NCBI GenBank assembly: GCA_017410375.1
Contig: JAFQQW010000053.1
Coordinates: 62,001 to 126,000 of the forward strand
Direction: 5' to 3'
Source: Clostridia bacterium
Lineage (GTDB): Bacteria; Bacillota; Clostridia; RGIG6154
Length of the DNA stretch: 64,000 nucleotides
Made by a program: the position numbers and the translations under genes. The notes under the pieces were generated by a model. That model was not told the DNA's origin, made no database searches, and saw only the letters and a program-made list of their open reading frames with translations. How positions within the stretch are numbered: the stretch's first letter is position 1; each line of letters starts with the position of its first letter. Shown in pieces: positions 45,585 to 54,685 of this stretch.

Positions 45585-46574
45585 TCAACGTTCACCTACC
45601 ACTCTTAAAAGTGTTTTCTGTACTACAAATTCATGCGCATACGAATACGGATTTTCTTTTTCACCCATTACCGACAGGTAAAAATCTTTCATCATTTCGT
45701 CATATCTCGAAAGGGTCGGCACATCCTGCACATTCACTGTTTCCTGCATATTTCTGTAGGCGTTTTGCGCAATATCCGTTGTGGATTTTGTCATTTTTAC
45801 ATCAAGTTCAATCGGTTTGATTTCAACTGTTCCCTTACTTCCCATAACCGCAAAACGACGCATCCCCCAACCATTTACTTCCACCGAAAGATTGGTAATT
45901 CTTGCAATTGCCTTTTCGTATTCTAAAACCGCAAAGCAATTGTCATCTGTATGCACATCTTCAAATCCTGTTTGCTTGATAAAAGGGTACACCTTTTCCG
46001 GCTCGCCTAAAATGCTGACCACCAAATCAATCAGGTGCGACCCGAAAATATACATAGACCCGCCCTTAAACTGTTGAAGCCACTCTCTGTATGCTTTGGA
46101 ATGGTAGGTACTCATTTCCGCATCAATCTGATAAATTTCGCCTAAATCTCCGTTTTTTATCATTTGCATCAGCTTCTGTACTGCGAAATTATAGCGATAC
46201 ATATATCCCATCTGCACCGTAAGTTTTTTGTCTTTCGCTGCATTTAAAAGATTTTCGAATTCAGCAAGTGTACCGCTTGCAGGCTTGTCAATATGCACAT
46301 GCTTGCCTGCATTCACGCATTTTTGTGCAACCTTGGTTAAATTCCACACGTCACACTCCACCAAAATCGCACCACACTTTTTAATTAGCTCGTCCACCGA
46401 AAGACGTGGCAAGTCCTTATAGCAATCAAGATTTCCGCGTTTTTCAATCCATTCTTCGTTTTCCTCCGCATATCCAACCACTTCAAACAGCTCAGGGAAT
46501 TTACGCACCGCAAGCATTTTACCTTCCCCGTGGTTATGCCCGATACCAATCTGACCGATTTTGATTTTCTGCAT
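45585..46574 (-). CDS. Gfo/Idh/MocA family oxidoreductase
   Basis: NAD(P)-dependent dehydrogenase of sugars or cyclitols, 329 residues. The cofactor loop is GQIGIGHNHGEGK at the N-terminus, and the family EKP motif is HIDKPASG. The C-terminal alpha/beta domain starts near MGYMYRYN. The ATG overlaps the stop of the upstream dehydrogenase (TAATG), a classic coupled junction, with GGAGAG before it. The family includes inositol and glucose dehydrogenases and unsaturated-uronate processing enzymes; the substrate is unknown. Confidence 0.92.
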   Translation of the reverse strand: MQKIKIGQIGIGHNHGEGKMLAVRKFPELFEVVGYAEENEEWIEKRGNLDCYKDLPRLSVDELIKKCGAILVECDVWNLTKVAQKCVNAGKHVHIDKPASGTLAEFENLLNAAKDKKLTVQMGYMYRYNFAVQKLMQMIKNGDLGEIYQIDAEMSTYHSKAYREWLQQFKGGSMYIFGSHLIDLVVSILGEPEKVYPFIKQTGFEDVHTDDNCFAVLEYEKAIARITNLSVEVNGWGMRRFAVMGSKGTVEIKPIELDVKMTKSTTDIAQNAYRNMQETVNVQDVPTLSRYDEMMKDFYLSVMGEKENPYSYAHEFVVQKTLLRVVGER

Positions 46575-47578
46575 TACACATCTCTCCAATCAAACACCGT
46601 ACCTAAAGGAAATTCCGGATTATCACAAAGCTCGTTGAAAATCTCGGGAGCATTTTTGGGGTGTACAACTCTGGAGATAATCGGCTCAACCTGAATCCGT
46701 TTTGCGGAAATTAAGTCTAAAATTGCTTTACAATCATCCTGATGCGTCCAATGGTGCGGATAGGATTCAACCTTCGGACGCACAAAATTGTGTGCACCGA
46801 TAAGCTTTACACCCGGGCGATGCACCTGCTGATAGTAATCCACATCGTTATCCGAAACTCTGGTACATCCCAAAAGTGAAATTCTGCCCATCCAGGATGC
46901 GCATTCTAATGCCTGATGCATCGCTTTGGAAACACCCGTAACCTCTACACAACCGTTTATACCCTTGCCTTTGGTCAGTTCTTTTACCTTTTGCACAAAG
47001 CTTTCATCCGAAGGATCTAAAGCATAGTCAGCATCAAGCTTTAAGGCAAGATCCCGACGTGCAGGATTTAAATCCGCTACAATCAAAGGATTTACACCCG
47101 AAATCCTTAAAAACTGCGTGGCAAAAATGCCAAGCAACCCAAGTCCCATGACCATTGCCGACTCACCGATTTCCATTTCAAGCTTACGCACACCGCCAAG
47201 CCCCATGGATGCAATAATGACAAAAGCCGCCTCTAAAGAGGAAACAGAATCATCCTCGACTTTTGTAATGTCTGCCTCGGGACGGATATTGTATTTCCCG
47301 TGATTACCATGGTATACCAGTACTCTGTCGCCTACGGCGACAGACTTTACATCTTCTCCGATTGCCTCTACATAGCCGACTCCACAATATCCAAGGCTTT
47401 TCGGAAATCCTGCGCCGGTATTTGGCATTGCTAAAATATTTGCCCGTTCTGTACCGCCACTGACTACAGTGTATTCCATACGAACCAACACATCTTTTGG
47501 GTCTAATGTGTCCTTAAGGTCGGTCTGTAAAAATTCGGCCTTATGCACATCTGTAAATAAAATCTGTTTGTTTTGCAT
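46574..47578 (-). CDS. Medium-chain dehydrogenase (threonine/sorbitol dehydrogenase-like)
   Basis: Dehydrogenase of 334 residues with a GroES-like N-terminus and a Rossmann domain (GLGLLGIFATQFLRISG). The place where zinc enzymes have GICGTD reads VVSGGTERAN, so the catalytic cysteine is missing and this may be a zinc-independent or unusual member. LGYCGVGYVEAIG is the second landmark. It follows the dehydroquinase-like gene by nine bases and is coupled to the Gfo/Idh gene, so the two probably act in sequence on one substrate. Confidence 0.87.
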   Translation of the reverse strand: MQNKQILFTDVHKAEFLQTDLKDTLDPKDVLVRMEYTVVSGGTERANILAMPNTGAGFPKSLGYCGVGYVEAIGEDVKSVAVGDRVLVYHGNHGKYNIRPEADITKVEDDSVSSLEAAFVIIASMGLGGVRKLEMEIGESAMVMGLGLLGIFATQFLRISGVNPLIVADLNPARRDLALKLDADYALDPSDESFVQKVKELTKGKGINGCVEVTGVSKAMHQALECASWMGRISLLGCTRVSDNDVDYYQQVHRPGVKLIGAHNFVRPKVESYPHHWTHQDDCKAILDLISAKRIQVEPIISRVVHPKNAPEIFNELCDNPEFPLGTVFDWRDV

Positions 47579-47587
47579 AAAAATCCC

Positions 47588-48402
47588 TCACATAAATTTT
47601 TTCATGTTATCTATAATCGTCTTGGCAGTCTTTAAATCGAGTTGCTCCATGGTACTGCTCTCCGAATAGCGGTCAACACAAAAAGCAATCTGTCCACCCA
47701 AAATGGGATTCAAGATTCTGGACAAAACACCCGTTTTACCGCACACATGATAGCTTATAGGTGTTTTGACTTCTTTTTTAAGCACCGTCATCGTTTTTAC
47801 GCATTCCCAAAGGTCTTCTTCCGATTCGGAAAGAGTTACTATCTTAAGGATATCCGGCTTTCGCTGTTCTAAAACAGCGCCAAATCTACCACCTGGTCAC
47901 AATTCATACGAACAAAGGGATGACAGGATAAAAGAACTTCCGCGCCCTTTTGATGCACCTTTTCAATCAACTCGCATTGCTTTTCTATAATTGCTTCGTC
48001 GGTTACCACTTCTCTTGGACTATCCTTTGTAAAGGAATATTTATTTTCTCCATAAAATCCGGTTTTGGATTTTGCATCAAAGGTGTACCCTTGCATATCA
48101 ATGCCTGCAACACCTGCATCCACTGCACGCAAAAATAAATCTTCTCTTTCTTCTTCCGAATAACCCGATTCTTCCCAATTATAGCCTTTGTTGTAGTTTA
48201 AAGCTAAAATCGGAAGCTTTGAACCGTTTACAATCGCTTTTAAAGTATCAAGGTCTGTATTTTCCAGGCACGACAGATGCAAGTCCACCATGTCTGCACC
48301 ATCAAACAAGCAGTTTTTGATTTCAGCAATTGCTGCCTTTGCACTTTTCTCACGCACAACGCCTGCAAGTGCAGGTGCCGCGATTTCAGATAATTTTTTC
48401 AT
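47588..48402 (-). pseudogene. Type I 3-dehydroquinate dehydratase-like protein, frameshifted
   Basis: The first gene of the operon is split in two frames. From ATG at 48402 (behind AAGGAGG) 177 residues run to a TAG at 47871-47869; a second frame continues from about 47886 to 47588. Together they give a TIM-barrel protein like type I dehydroquinases: GADMVDLHL at the first strand, LSCHPF with the conserved histidine, PDILKIVTLSES with the candidate Schiff-base lysine (only in the second frame), and an end near GGQIAFCVDRYSE. The first active-site glutamate strand reads GIDMQG, so it is divergent. The two frames are both open only over about 15 bases. It is either a real mutation or a sequence error; programmed shifting is unlikely since no slippery heptamer is seen. 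Confidence 0.8.
47862..47879. repeat. Perfect inverted repeat at the frameshift site
   Basis: CGCTGTT-CTAA-AACAGCG: two perfect 7-base arms and a 4-base loop. The premature stop lies in the loop (47869-47871), and the repeat sits inside the only interval where the frame can change. Confidence 0.85.
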
Positions 48403-48421
48403 AAAATCCCTCCTTACCGCC

Positions 48422-48450
48422 ATTTTATCAAAACAGAAAACCGAAAACAA
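48422..48450 (-). promoter_or_regulatory. Weak promoter of the six-gene catabolic operon
   Basis: Minus strand TTGTTT (48450-48445), 17-base spacer, TAAAAT (48427-48422). The poor -35 and the inverted repeat directly upstream suggest activator dependence. Confidence 0.45.
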
Positions 48451-48482
48451 TATCAAATATGATGTTTTTATCATTTTTGATA
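48451..48482. promoter_or_regulatory. Long inverted repeat, candidate operator for AraC (2)
   Basis: TATCAAATATGAT (48451-48463) and ATCATTTTTGATA (48470-48482) are inverted copies matching at 12 of 13 positions, six bases apart. The repeat lies immediately upstream of both divergent promoters. Confidence 0.6.
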
Positions 48483-48490
48483 CTCTATTA

Positions 48491-48518
48491 TTGACAAATT
48501 TAAATTTTTAGATATAAT
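48491..48518 (+). promoter_or_regulatory. Promoter of AraC (2)
   Basis: TTGACA (48491-48496), 16-base spacer, TATAAT (48513-48518); only eight bases from the inverted repeat. Confidence 0.8.
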
Positions 48519-48540
48519 TAAACTTAAAGGAAGTGATTAT

Positions 48541-49323
48541 TTGCAATTAGATATTTTATCAAATTTGGTCATCCAAAAGGTATACTCCACTACAACACTC
48601 TATAGCGAAGAAAATCGAAAAGCCAAAAGAGTGAACCGCGAGAAATGGGCGGTCATTATAAAATATGAGGGTGAAACCGTATACACATCAAGAGGCAGCA
48701 CTTATATATCAAACGCAAATAATCTTATAATTCTGCCAAAAGGTTGTTCGTATGAATGGAGCTGCAAACGCTCGGGACATTTTTCGGTTATTGAGTTCGA
48801 GAGTGAAGCAACGTGTGATACTATTTTTTGTTTCCCTGTTCAAAACAGTGACAAAATTCTAAAGCTATTTAAGGAGCTTGAATACAAAAGAACCTTAAAA
48901 AAGCCCTTGTTTGAGGCAGAAAGCATCCGGGATACCTACTCTATTATCCTTTTACTCACACAAGCTCTGCAAAGGAAATACTTACCCACAAAAAAAGCGG
49001 ATAAGCTGACCCCTGCCCTGGACTATATGGCTAAAAACTATAATTTACCCATTACAAATGACAAACTTTCCTCCCTCACCGGCCTTTCTACCGTATACTT
49101 CAGAAAATTATTTACTGAAGTTTATGGCATATCTCCTATTACATATGTACATAAGCTTCGGATAAAGAAAGCCAAAGAAATGCTTGGAAGCGATTACGGC
49201 AGTATAACCAATATCGCTGAGGCATTGGGTTATTTAAACATTTATGATTTTTCAAGGGCTTTTAAAAAACATGTAGGCGTTTCGCCTTTAAAATACGAAA
49301 AAAACATGCACAAAGTGCGATAA
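48541..49323 (+). CDS. AraC family transcriptional regulator (2)
   Basis: Regulator of 260 residues: N-terminal cupin-like sensing domain (NNLIILPKGCSYEW), C-terminal double helix-turn-helix (ITNDKLSSLTGLSTVYFRKL and ITNIAEALGYLNIYDFSRAF, then VGVSPLKYE). The start is TTG at 48541 behind AAAGGAAG. It is divergent from the dehydroquinase-like/dehydrogenase operon and is its likely regulator. It ends at a terminator shared with the convergent giant secreted protein gene. Confidence 0.92.
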   Translation: MQLDILSNLVIQKVYSTTTLYSEENRKAKRVNREKWAVIIKYEGETVYTSRGSTYISNANNLIILPKGCSYEWSCKRSGHFSVIEFESEATCDTIFCFPVQNSDKILKLFKELEYKRTLKKPLFEAESIRDTYSIILLLTQALQRKYLPTKKADKLTPALDYMAKNYNLPITNDKLSSLTGLSTVYFRKLFTEVYGISPITYVHKLRIKKAKEMLGSDYGSITNIAEALGYLNIYDFSRAFKKHVGVSPLKYEKNMHKVR

Positions 49324-49362
49324 AAAAAAGAAACAACAACGCTTGCGTTGTTGTTTCTTTTT
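49323..49362. terminator. Bidirectional terminator after AraC (2)
   Basis: A nearly 18-base perfect stem centred at the CTTG near 49343, A-run on the left and T-run on the right. The 50 bases to the next stop codon hold nothing else that I can see. Confidence 0.88.
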
Positions 49363-49412
49363 TTATGCTATGGAGTTTTATATTTTCTGCATTTAAAGTG
49401 GTTCGGACTTAA

Positions 49413-52400
49413 TTACTGTTCTTCCGGATACAATGTCAGCTCAAACTTATGTGTTTGTGCTTTGTCGTTGTCGTAATCCTTTAGTGGTGCATTTTCTGTC
49501 GGAAGCACAAGCAAGGTGATATTGCCGTCTGCTCGCATTTCGTTTCCGGCAACCGTAGATTCAAAGGGAATGTCAGCATTTCCGTTTACGCCTTTAAGCT
49601 TACCCTTTACAGTTAAACCTTTCAAAATGCTTTCCTTCACATCAAAGGGGAATTTGTCAGTCGAGATAATTAATCGGAAGTAACCGCCACCTAATCCTTG
49701 ATAGGTACATGTCATTTCGAAGGGGTCAAATTTTAAAGGCTGTTTGATATTGGTTAAAGTAATTTCGGGTGCCGTGCCTGTTTGTTTTAAAGTCTTAAGC
49801 GTTCCGCCACCTGTTTTTTTAACTTCACCGTCTGCCGTTGTTACGGTAACGGTATAAGAAATGGGCTTTGTTACATCTTCAACCTTAATAATGGTTTCAA
49901 AAGGCCATCTGTCCACAACTACATTTTCTTTTTTGCCGTCTACGGTGTATTCAAAGGTAACGGATTTTGTATTTTCTGCTTTTTCATCAGTATATACATA
50001 TGCATAGTATGCATCGTCATTAAACTGCAGAATGTATCCCTTGCCGTTATCATGCTCGGAAACGGTTTCACCAAGCGCGTTGGAATAGGTGTAATCGGTT
50101 GCCCAGGAAGGTTTCTTTACAGACGGAATATCAAGTACAACCGTCTGAATGCTACGCACCGGAACAGAAACCGTAAACGCACCGTTTACCACATCAATTT
50201 CGGTTTTGTTGCCCGAAGCATCGTACAATGTTGCTTTACCGCTGTAGCCTGCACCACCCTCAATTTTTTCACCAAGGGTAACGGTTTCGGTTAAGTTTTC
50301 CTGCGCTTCATTCATCAGTGCGATGGCAAGCTTGCCGTCTTTTCTGCCACAGATGTAGTCAAGATTTACATTGCCGTTTGTATCAATGATTCCGCGGTCA
50401 ACCCAAAGATAGAAGCCGTCTTCATCATAGAACCTGCCGGGCTTGTGACCATAACAATAGTTGCTGAAATACGCATATCCGGACTGGAAAGTGCTTTCAA
50501 AATCAATTTTACCGTTTGAACGCTCCCAGGCAGAGTTTACAATATAGTCCTGAAGCATGCCTAAGAACACCGGGATATGATGCCAGTAAATAGAGGTATA
50601 GTCAGGTCCCTCATACGGGTATTCCGGCTTCATCTGATGTGTGATATATCGGTCGATATAGTAACCCGGATACGTACCGAATCTGCCAATCATGGCGTTG
50701 TGTGCCATCGTTTTGAAATAATCTTCACCGGTATATTCCGCAAGTCTTAAAAGCGCACCCGTCCAGTTGTTCATGGTAATGACACTCCCCATACCCGGGG
50801 TACGGGCATGCTCTGTACCAAACCCTGCTCTTGCAGGAAGCCACCCGGGAACGGTTTCAGATTCAGGTTTTGCCATTTCACGGGAGCTTGTATATTCTCC
50901 TAACTTATTGCCGGGACGCCATTGGTGGTCGCCGTGCCAGAAAAATCCAGCACCGTCAGCGGGAAGAGGTCTGCCATAGGCTTTCTCGGATTCAATTTCA
51001 TATTCAGCAGTCGCATAATCATTCTGATAGCCGGTAGTCCATGTGCCGGTTGCAAGTAAGTACGCAGCTTCCTTTGCATGGTCAAGGTATTTTTGCTCAC
51101 CTGTAAACTCGTATGCATTTAAAAATGTGTCTACCATAATGATATAATCCACATACACAAACACATTCACAAAATGCTTGTCACGTTTTTCACCCGTGTT
51201 GGGGTTATCCAGAATATATGCTTCTGCCTGTTTGATAACCGCTTGTTTATACACATCATTTTCACTGTATTTATAGCGAGCAATGTTGCTGTCCAAATCG
51301 TCCGATGCGCTTTCGTTTAACGCATACTGCATTAAGTACGGAATTCTGCCCTGGCTCATTTCATACAGACCGCCATAAACGTTTGCGCCAAAGCCTGCAT
51401 TAACTGTACCGAGTGTGCCGGATTTATACATAGCATCGCCTTCGCCCTGCACAGTCATGTGATAGCTTCCGCGTGTTAGACTGAATGCAATAGCAGGAAT
51501 AAGTCTTGTTTCCAAGAATTCTTCATCGTCCGTCCAGAGATACACCTGCCCAAATGCCTGGGGATTGGAAACGGATACAAGATTTTTGCGCTCCATATTG
51601 TAATTGCCCATACCCTTGGCATCCCAGCCACCGTAATAATCGTCTTTAAGCAGGTCGATTGTGTTATAAAGTGCATCATTTAACGAAGTGTAGTAGTTGG
51701 TACGCAAATCCGAGAAGTTGTACATATCTTCTGCGATATGCATATACGTTTCTTCCCAGTCATTGAAATCGTTCACCAGACGATATGCGAACCTATAAGT
51801 CTCGCCTGCTTTGCGGTTTGCACCTTCTGTTCCAAAAAGCGGTGCCATAATCTGAGGACGAACCAACTCATCTACCGTGCGGAAAGTAATGCCATAGGTA
51901 GAGGTTGATGGATACACAAAATCCTGTCCTACCATTTCAGGCTCGATTACAAAGCCGGAGGTCAGCATTTTACCCGGTGTTTTCACATTATTGTCAGCTG
52001 TATAATGGAAGGTCGTCATAGGCGTAAACATGTTGGTTTCGGCAAAGAGAATATCCTTTTTAGGCACAGCATGTTTTACAAACATCAGGGGTGCTGTAAC
52101 CGTATCAAACTGCTCTTCGGTTACGCCATCGCCACTATAAATCAGGAAAGAATACGCACCATCCTGCTTAAAGGTAGCAGAAAGCTCTGCTTTGGGATAG
52201 GATACAAAATCGTCAAACCCATAGGTTGTGGTAGCCGTTGTATACGGATTATCATAAGCTAATACAATTTTGCCGTCCTCTGTTTTTTGGAAATCGGAAG
52301 CAAGCAGATAGCTTGAAACACCTGCTTTATAAAACGTGTTTAAGTTAACCGCCATTTCCTGACCGTCTTTTAAGATGGTCTGGGTAAAAAGATGTGAATT

Positions 52401-54659
52401 GAAATTGGAATCGAAATCGTTACCTGCATAAGAGGATTTATGAGCCGATACAAGCATGTAGCCCGTTTCCTCTGTTCTGTCCTTGATTTTAACCCACTGT
52501 CCATTGTGCTTTGCGTAAATTTCATCCTGCACAAAGGTGCCTTTCGGCCCGTTTACCTGATAAAAGGAAAGCTTGTAGCTGTCGTTTTCAATGGATTCGG
52601 ATTTTATAACCTCGCCCGCTTCTTTTGCCCAGGACGGATAACTCTCGGGATAGAATTCCGCAAAGGGATCATAACCGGAAGCGACTTTTAACATTTCATT
52701 CTTGTCATCCGAGGGAACATAATCCAGGTCATCTGTAATAAACACACCACCGCAACGGGCATAGAATGCAGAGGTGTCAATCATGGACACTTTATGTGCA
52801 CCCGCTTTAAATTCATAAGTACCTGCCTTTTGCCAGGAAAAACCTTCTTTGCCATGGGCACCGAATTTTACATCCGAACGCACGCCATCCACTTCCGCAT
52901 GGAAGAAACGGGTACCGGGCTGATTGGTTGCATAGTCTTTGGAATTAATCCATACATTATAGGTGCCGTCTTTCGGGATACTGAAGGATGCGGTTGCAGG
53001 TTTTAAATCCAAAGTACTTACATCTGCGGATTCGCCCAATGTGTTGCCGCGAATGTAATCTGCTTCGTACACCCATGTACCCAAATCCGAGAAATTCTGC
53101 GGTAAAAGTAAAATTGCCTGCGGAACAGAATCTGCTACAATAGAAACTGTCTGGGTCGCATCGTCCCAGGTTACGGTTGCACCATATGCTTCCGAAACAA
53201 AACGGAGCGGAACAAGTGTTCTGTCGTTGATAAGCACGGCTGACTGGTCAATTTCCACCTGCTCACCGTTGATTCTTGCGATATTACTGCCAATGCTGAC
53301 CGATACAACACGGCTGTTACGGTTACCGGTTGCGGTTTGTGTTTCGTCATTCCAGCTCACCGTCGCACCAAGTGCTTCAAAAATTGCGCGCAAAGGTACC
53401 ATGGTTCTGTCGTTAATCAACACAGGGTCTACGTCAAACTGCATGTATTCCCCATTAAAACGGACCGCAATTTCGCTGTCCGGTCTTTGTTGTTCGGAAG
53501 ATGTATCAATGACAACCTTGGAAGCATCGTAACGGTTGTTTTTCAGCCAGTCTGCTAAAATTGCATTTTCCCAGGGCGGCGTGAAATCGTTGTCATCGGT
53601 TACAAGTAACATATCCAATCTGCCATACGCGCCGGTATGCTTAACAGACAAATTGTGCTCCCCTGCCGTAAGCTCGATTTTACCTGCCTTTTCCCATTCC
53701 CAGCCATCTTTGCCATGTACGCCCACAAGACTCGGAAGCGTTGTGCCGTCAACCGAAACAGTAAAATGGCGACTGCCGGAATTGGAGGGTACATCCTTTG
53801 TTCTTGCCCAAACGGTATATATGCCTGTTTTGGGGACAGTAAGTGTCATGATACCTTCCTGATCCTTTTTACCACCACCGTGAAAATAAGGACCTGCAAG
53901 CTGCGAAAGTGTATCCGTTACTAAAAATGTATCAATATTCTCTAAATTTTCAGGTGAAATATTAAAGTAGTTTTTATCTGCCTTTAGTGTGTATGCACTC
54001 GGCGTACGTTCCGGGTCATCAGGTGCAACCGTAATTTCTTCCGGTTTCACCTCAGCCTTTACTTCTTCCACCTTGATTTCGGTTAACTCCACATCTAAAG
54101 CGGATGCAGGGGTTTTAACAATCTTTGCGCGCTTGTCCTTTAACCCTTTTTTAATTTCGTTCGGGTCTTCGGGTGGCACAAAGCCTTCTTCGGAAGAAAT
54201 TGCAAACGCTTCTGCACGGGCATAGTATTTTGTAACATCCGAAACATAAAGAGAATGTGTTCCCTTTTCTAAAGAAACCGTTCCTGCTTTTTCCCATGCC
54301 CAGCCGTTTTTGCCGTTTTTACCCAGCATGGTAGAAAACAGTTTTCCGTCAAAGCCTGCTTTGAAATTACGTGTTCCACCAGTAGTATCACTGGAGCGAA
54401 CCCACAATGTAAAAGCGCCATCTTCCTTAACAGTAAACGAAGCAACAGCAGGCGCTGTTTCTCCGTTTGCAGTTAAGCCCCGAAGCACATTGAAGGTAGA
54501 ATTCAGTTGCGGTTCAACCACAACCCAGCTTCCGGGATTGTCCGAAAAATCGTCTGCGCTGAAATAGTATGTTTCCCCTGTTTTCGCATACACCGAAAGC
54601 GGTAATACGAAATTAAAAAGCATACTGACAGCAAGGAATAAACCTAAGATTTTTTTCAT
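49413..54659 (-). CDS. Giant secreted modular protein, probable polysaccharide-degrading enzyme
   Basis: Exported protein of 1748 residues. Order: signal peptide (1-25); module 1 (about 30-163); a Lys/Glu linker; module 2 (about 228-362); two CuAO_N1 repeats (about 398-510; NDRTMVPLRAIFEALG, NDRTLVPLRFVSEAYG); module 3 (about 516-650); a beta-rich region (about 670-960) shared with the 765-residue protein at 11754; a long aromatic-rich helical region (about 965-1400) that looks like an alpha/alpha toroid of glycoside hydrolases or polysaccharide lyases; and C-terminal beta domains. Each module carries GSW/GTW, GxRxF and HGKDGWxWE-like motifs. I recognise no named catalytic family, so the enzyme activity is inference. 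AAAGGA fits the ATG at 54659. It is divergent from AraC (3). Confidence 0.82.
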   Translation of the reverse strand: MKKILGLFLAVSMLFNFVLPLSVYAKTGETYYFSADDFSDNPGSWVVVEPQLNSTFNVLRGLTANGETAPAVASFTVKEDGAFTLWVRSSDTTGGTRNFKAGFDGKLFSTMLGKNGKNGWAWEKAGTVSLEKGTHSLYVSDVTKYYARAEAFAISSEEGFVPPEDPNEIKKGLKDKRAKIVKTPASALDVELTEIKVEEVKAEVKPEEITVAPDDPERTPSAYTLKADKNYFNISPENLENIDTFLVTDTLSQLAGPYFHGGGKKDQEGIMTLTVPKTGIYTVWARTKDVPSNSGSRHFTVSVDGTTLPSLVGVHGKDGWEWEKAGKIELTAGEHNLSVKHTGAYGRLDMLLVTDDNDFTPPWENAILADWLKNNRYDASKVVIDTSSEQQRPDSEIAVRFNGEYMQFDVDPVLINDRTMVPLRAIFEALGATVSWNDETQTATGNRNSRVVSVSIGSNIARINGEQVEIDQSAVLINDRTLVPLRFVSEAYGATVTWDDATQTVSIVADSVPQAILLLPQNFSDLGTWVYEADYIRGNTLGESADVSTLDLKPATASFSIPKDGTYNVWINSKDYATNQPGTRFFHAEVDGVRSDVKFGAHGKEGFSWQKAGTYEFKAGAHKVSMIDTSAFYARCGGVFITDDLDYVPSDDKNEMLKVASGYDPFAEFYPESYPSWAKEAGEVIKSESIENDSYKLSFYQVNGPKGTFVQDEIYAKHNGQWVKIKDRTEETGYMLVSAHKSSYAGNDFDSNFNSHLFTQTILKDGQEMAVNLNTFYKAGVSSYLLASDFQKTEDGKIVLAYDNPYTTATTTYGFDDFVSYPKAELSATFKQDGAYSFLIYSGDGVTEEQFDTVTAPLMFVKHAVPKKDILFAETNMFTPMTTFHYTADNNVKTPGKMLTSGFVIEPEMVGQDFVYPSTSTYGITFRTVDELVRPQIMAPLFGTEGANRKAGETYRFAYRLVNDFNDWEETYMHIAEDMYNFSDLRTNYYTSLNDALYNTIDLLKDDYYGGWDAKGMGNYNMERKNLVSVSNPQAFGQVYLWTDDEEFLETRLIPAIAFSLTRGSYHMTVQGEGDAMYKSGTLGTVNAGFGANVYGGLYEMSQGRIPYLMQYALNESASDDLDSNIARYKYSENDVYKQAVIKQAEAYILDNPNTGEKRDKHFVNVFVYVDYIIMVDTFLNAYEFTGEQKYLDHAKEAAYLLATGTWTTGYQNDYATAEYEIESEKAYGRPLPADGAGFFWHGDHQWRPGNKLGEYTSSREMAKPESETVPGWLPARAGFGTEHARTPGMGSVITMNNWTGALLRLAEYTGEDYFKTMAHNAMIGRFGTYPGYYIDRYITHQMKPEYPYEGPDYTSIYWHHIPVFLGMLQDYIVNSAWERSNGKIDFESTFQSGYAYFSNYCYGHKPGRFYDEDGFYLWVDRGIIDTNGNVNLDYICGRKDGKLAIALMNEAQENLTETVTLGEKIEGGAGYSGKATLYDASGNKTEIDVVNGAFTVSVPVRSIQTVVLDIPSVKKPSWATDYTYSNALGETVSEHDNGKGYILQFNDDAYYAYVYTDEKAENTKSVTFEYTVDGKKENVVVDRWPFETIIKVEDVTKPISYTVTVTTADGEVKKTGGGTLKTLKQTGTAPEITLTNIKQPLKFDPFEMTCTYQGLGGGYFRLIISTDKFPFDVKESILKGLTVKGKLKGVNGNADIPFESTVAGNEMRADGNITLLVLPTENAPLKDYDNDKAQTHKFELTLYPEEQ

Positions 54660-54685
54660 GTCCATCCATCCTTTCTTTGTTTTTA

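Noticed and set aside
47588-48402. Programmed ribosomal frameshift in the dehydroquinase-like gene
   Set aside because: No slippery heptamer is seen in the 15-base window where frames overlap, and the hairpin contains the stop and is not placed downstream of a slip site.
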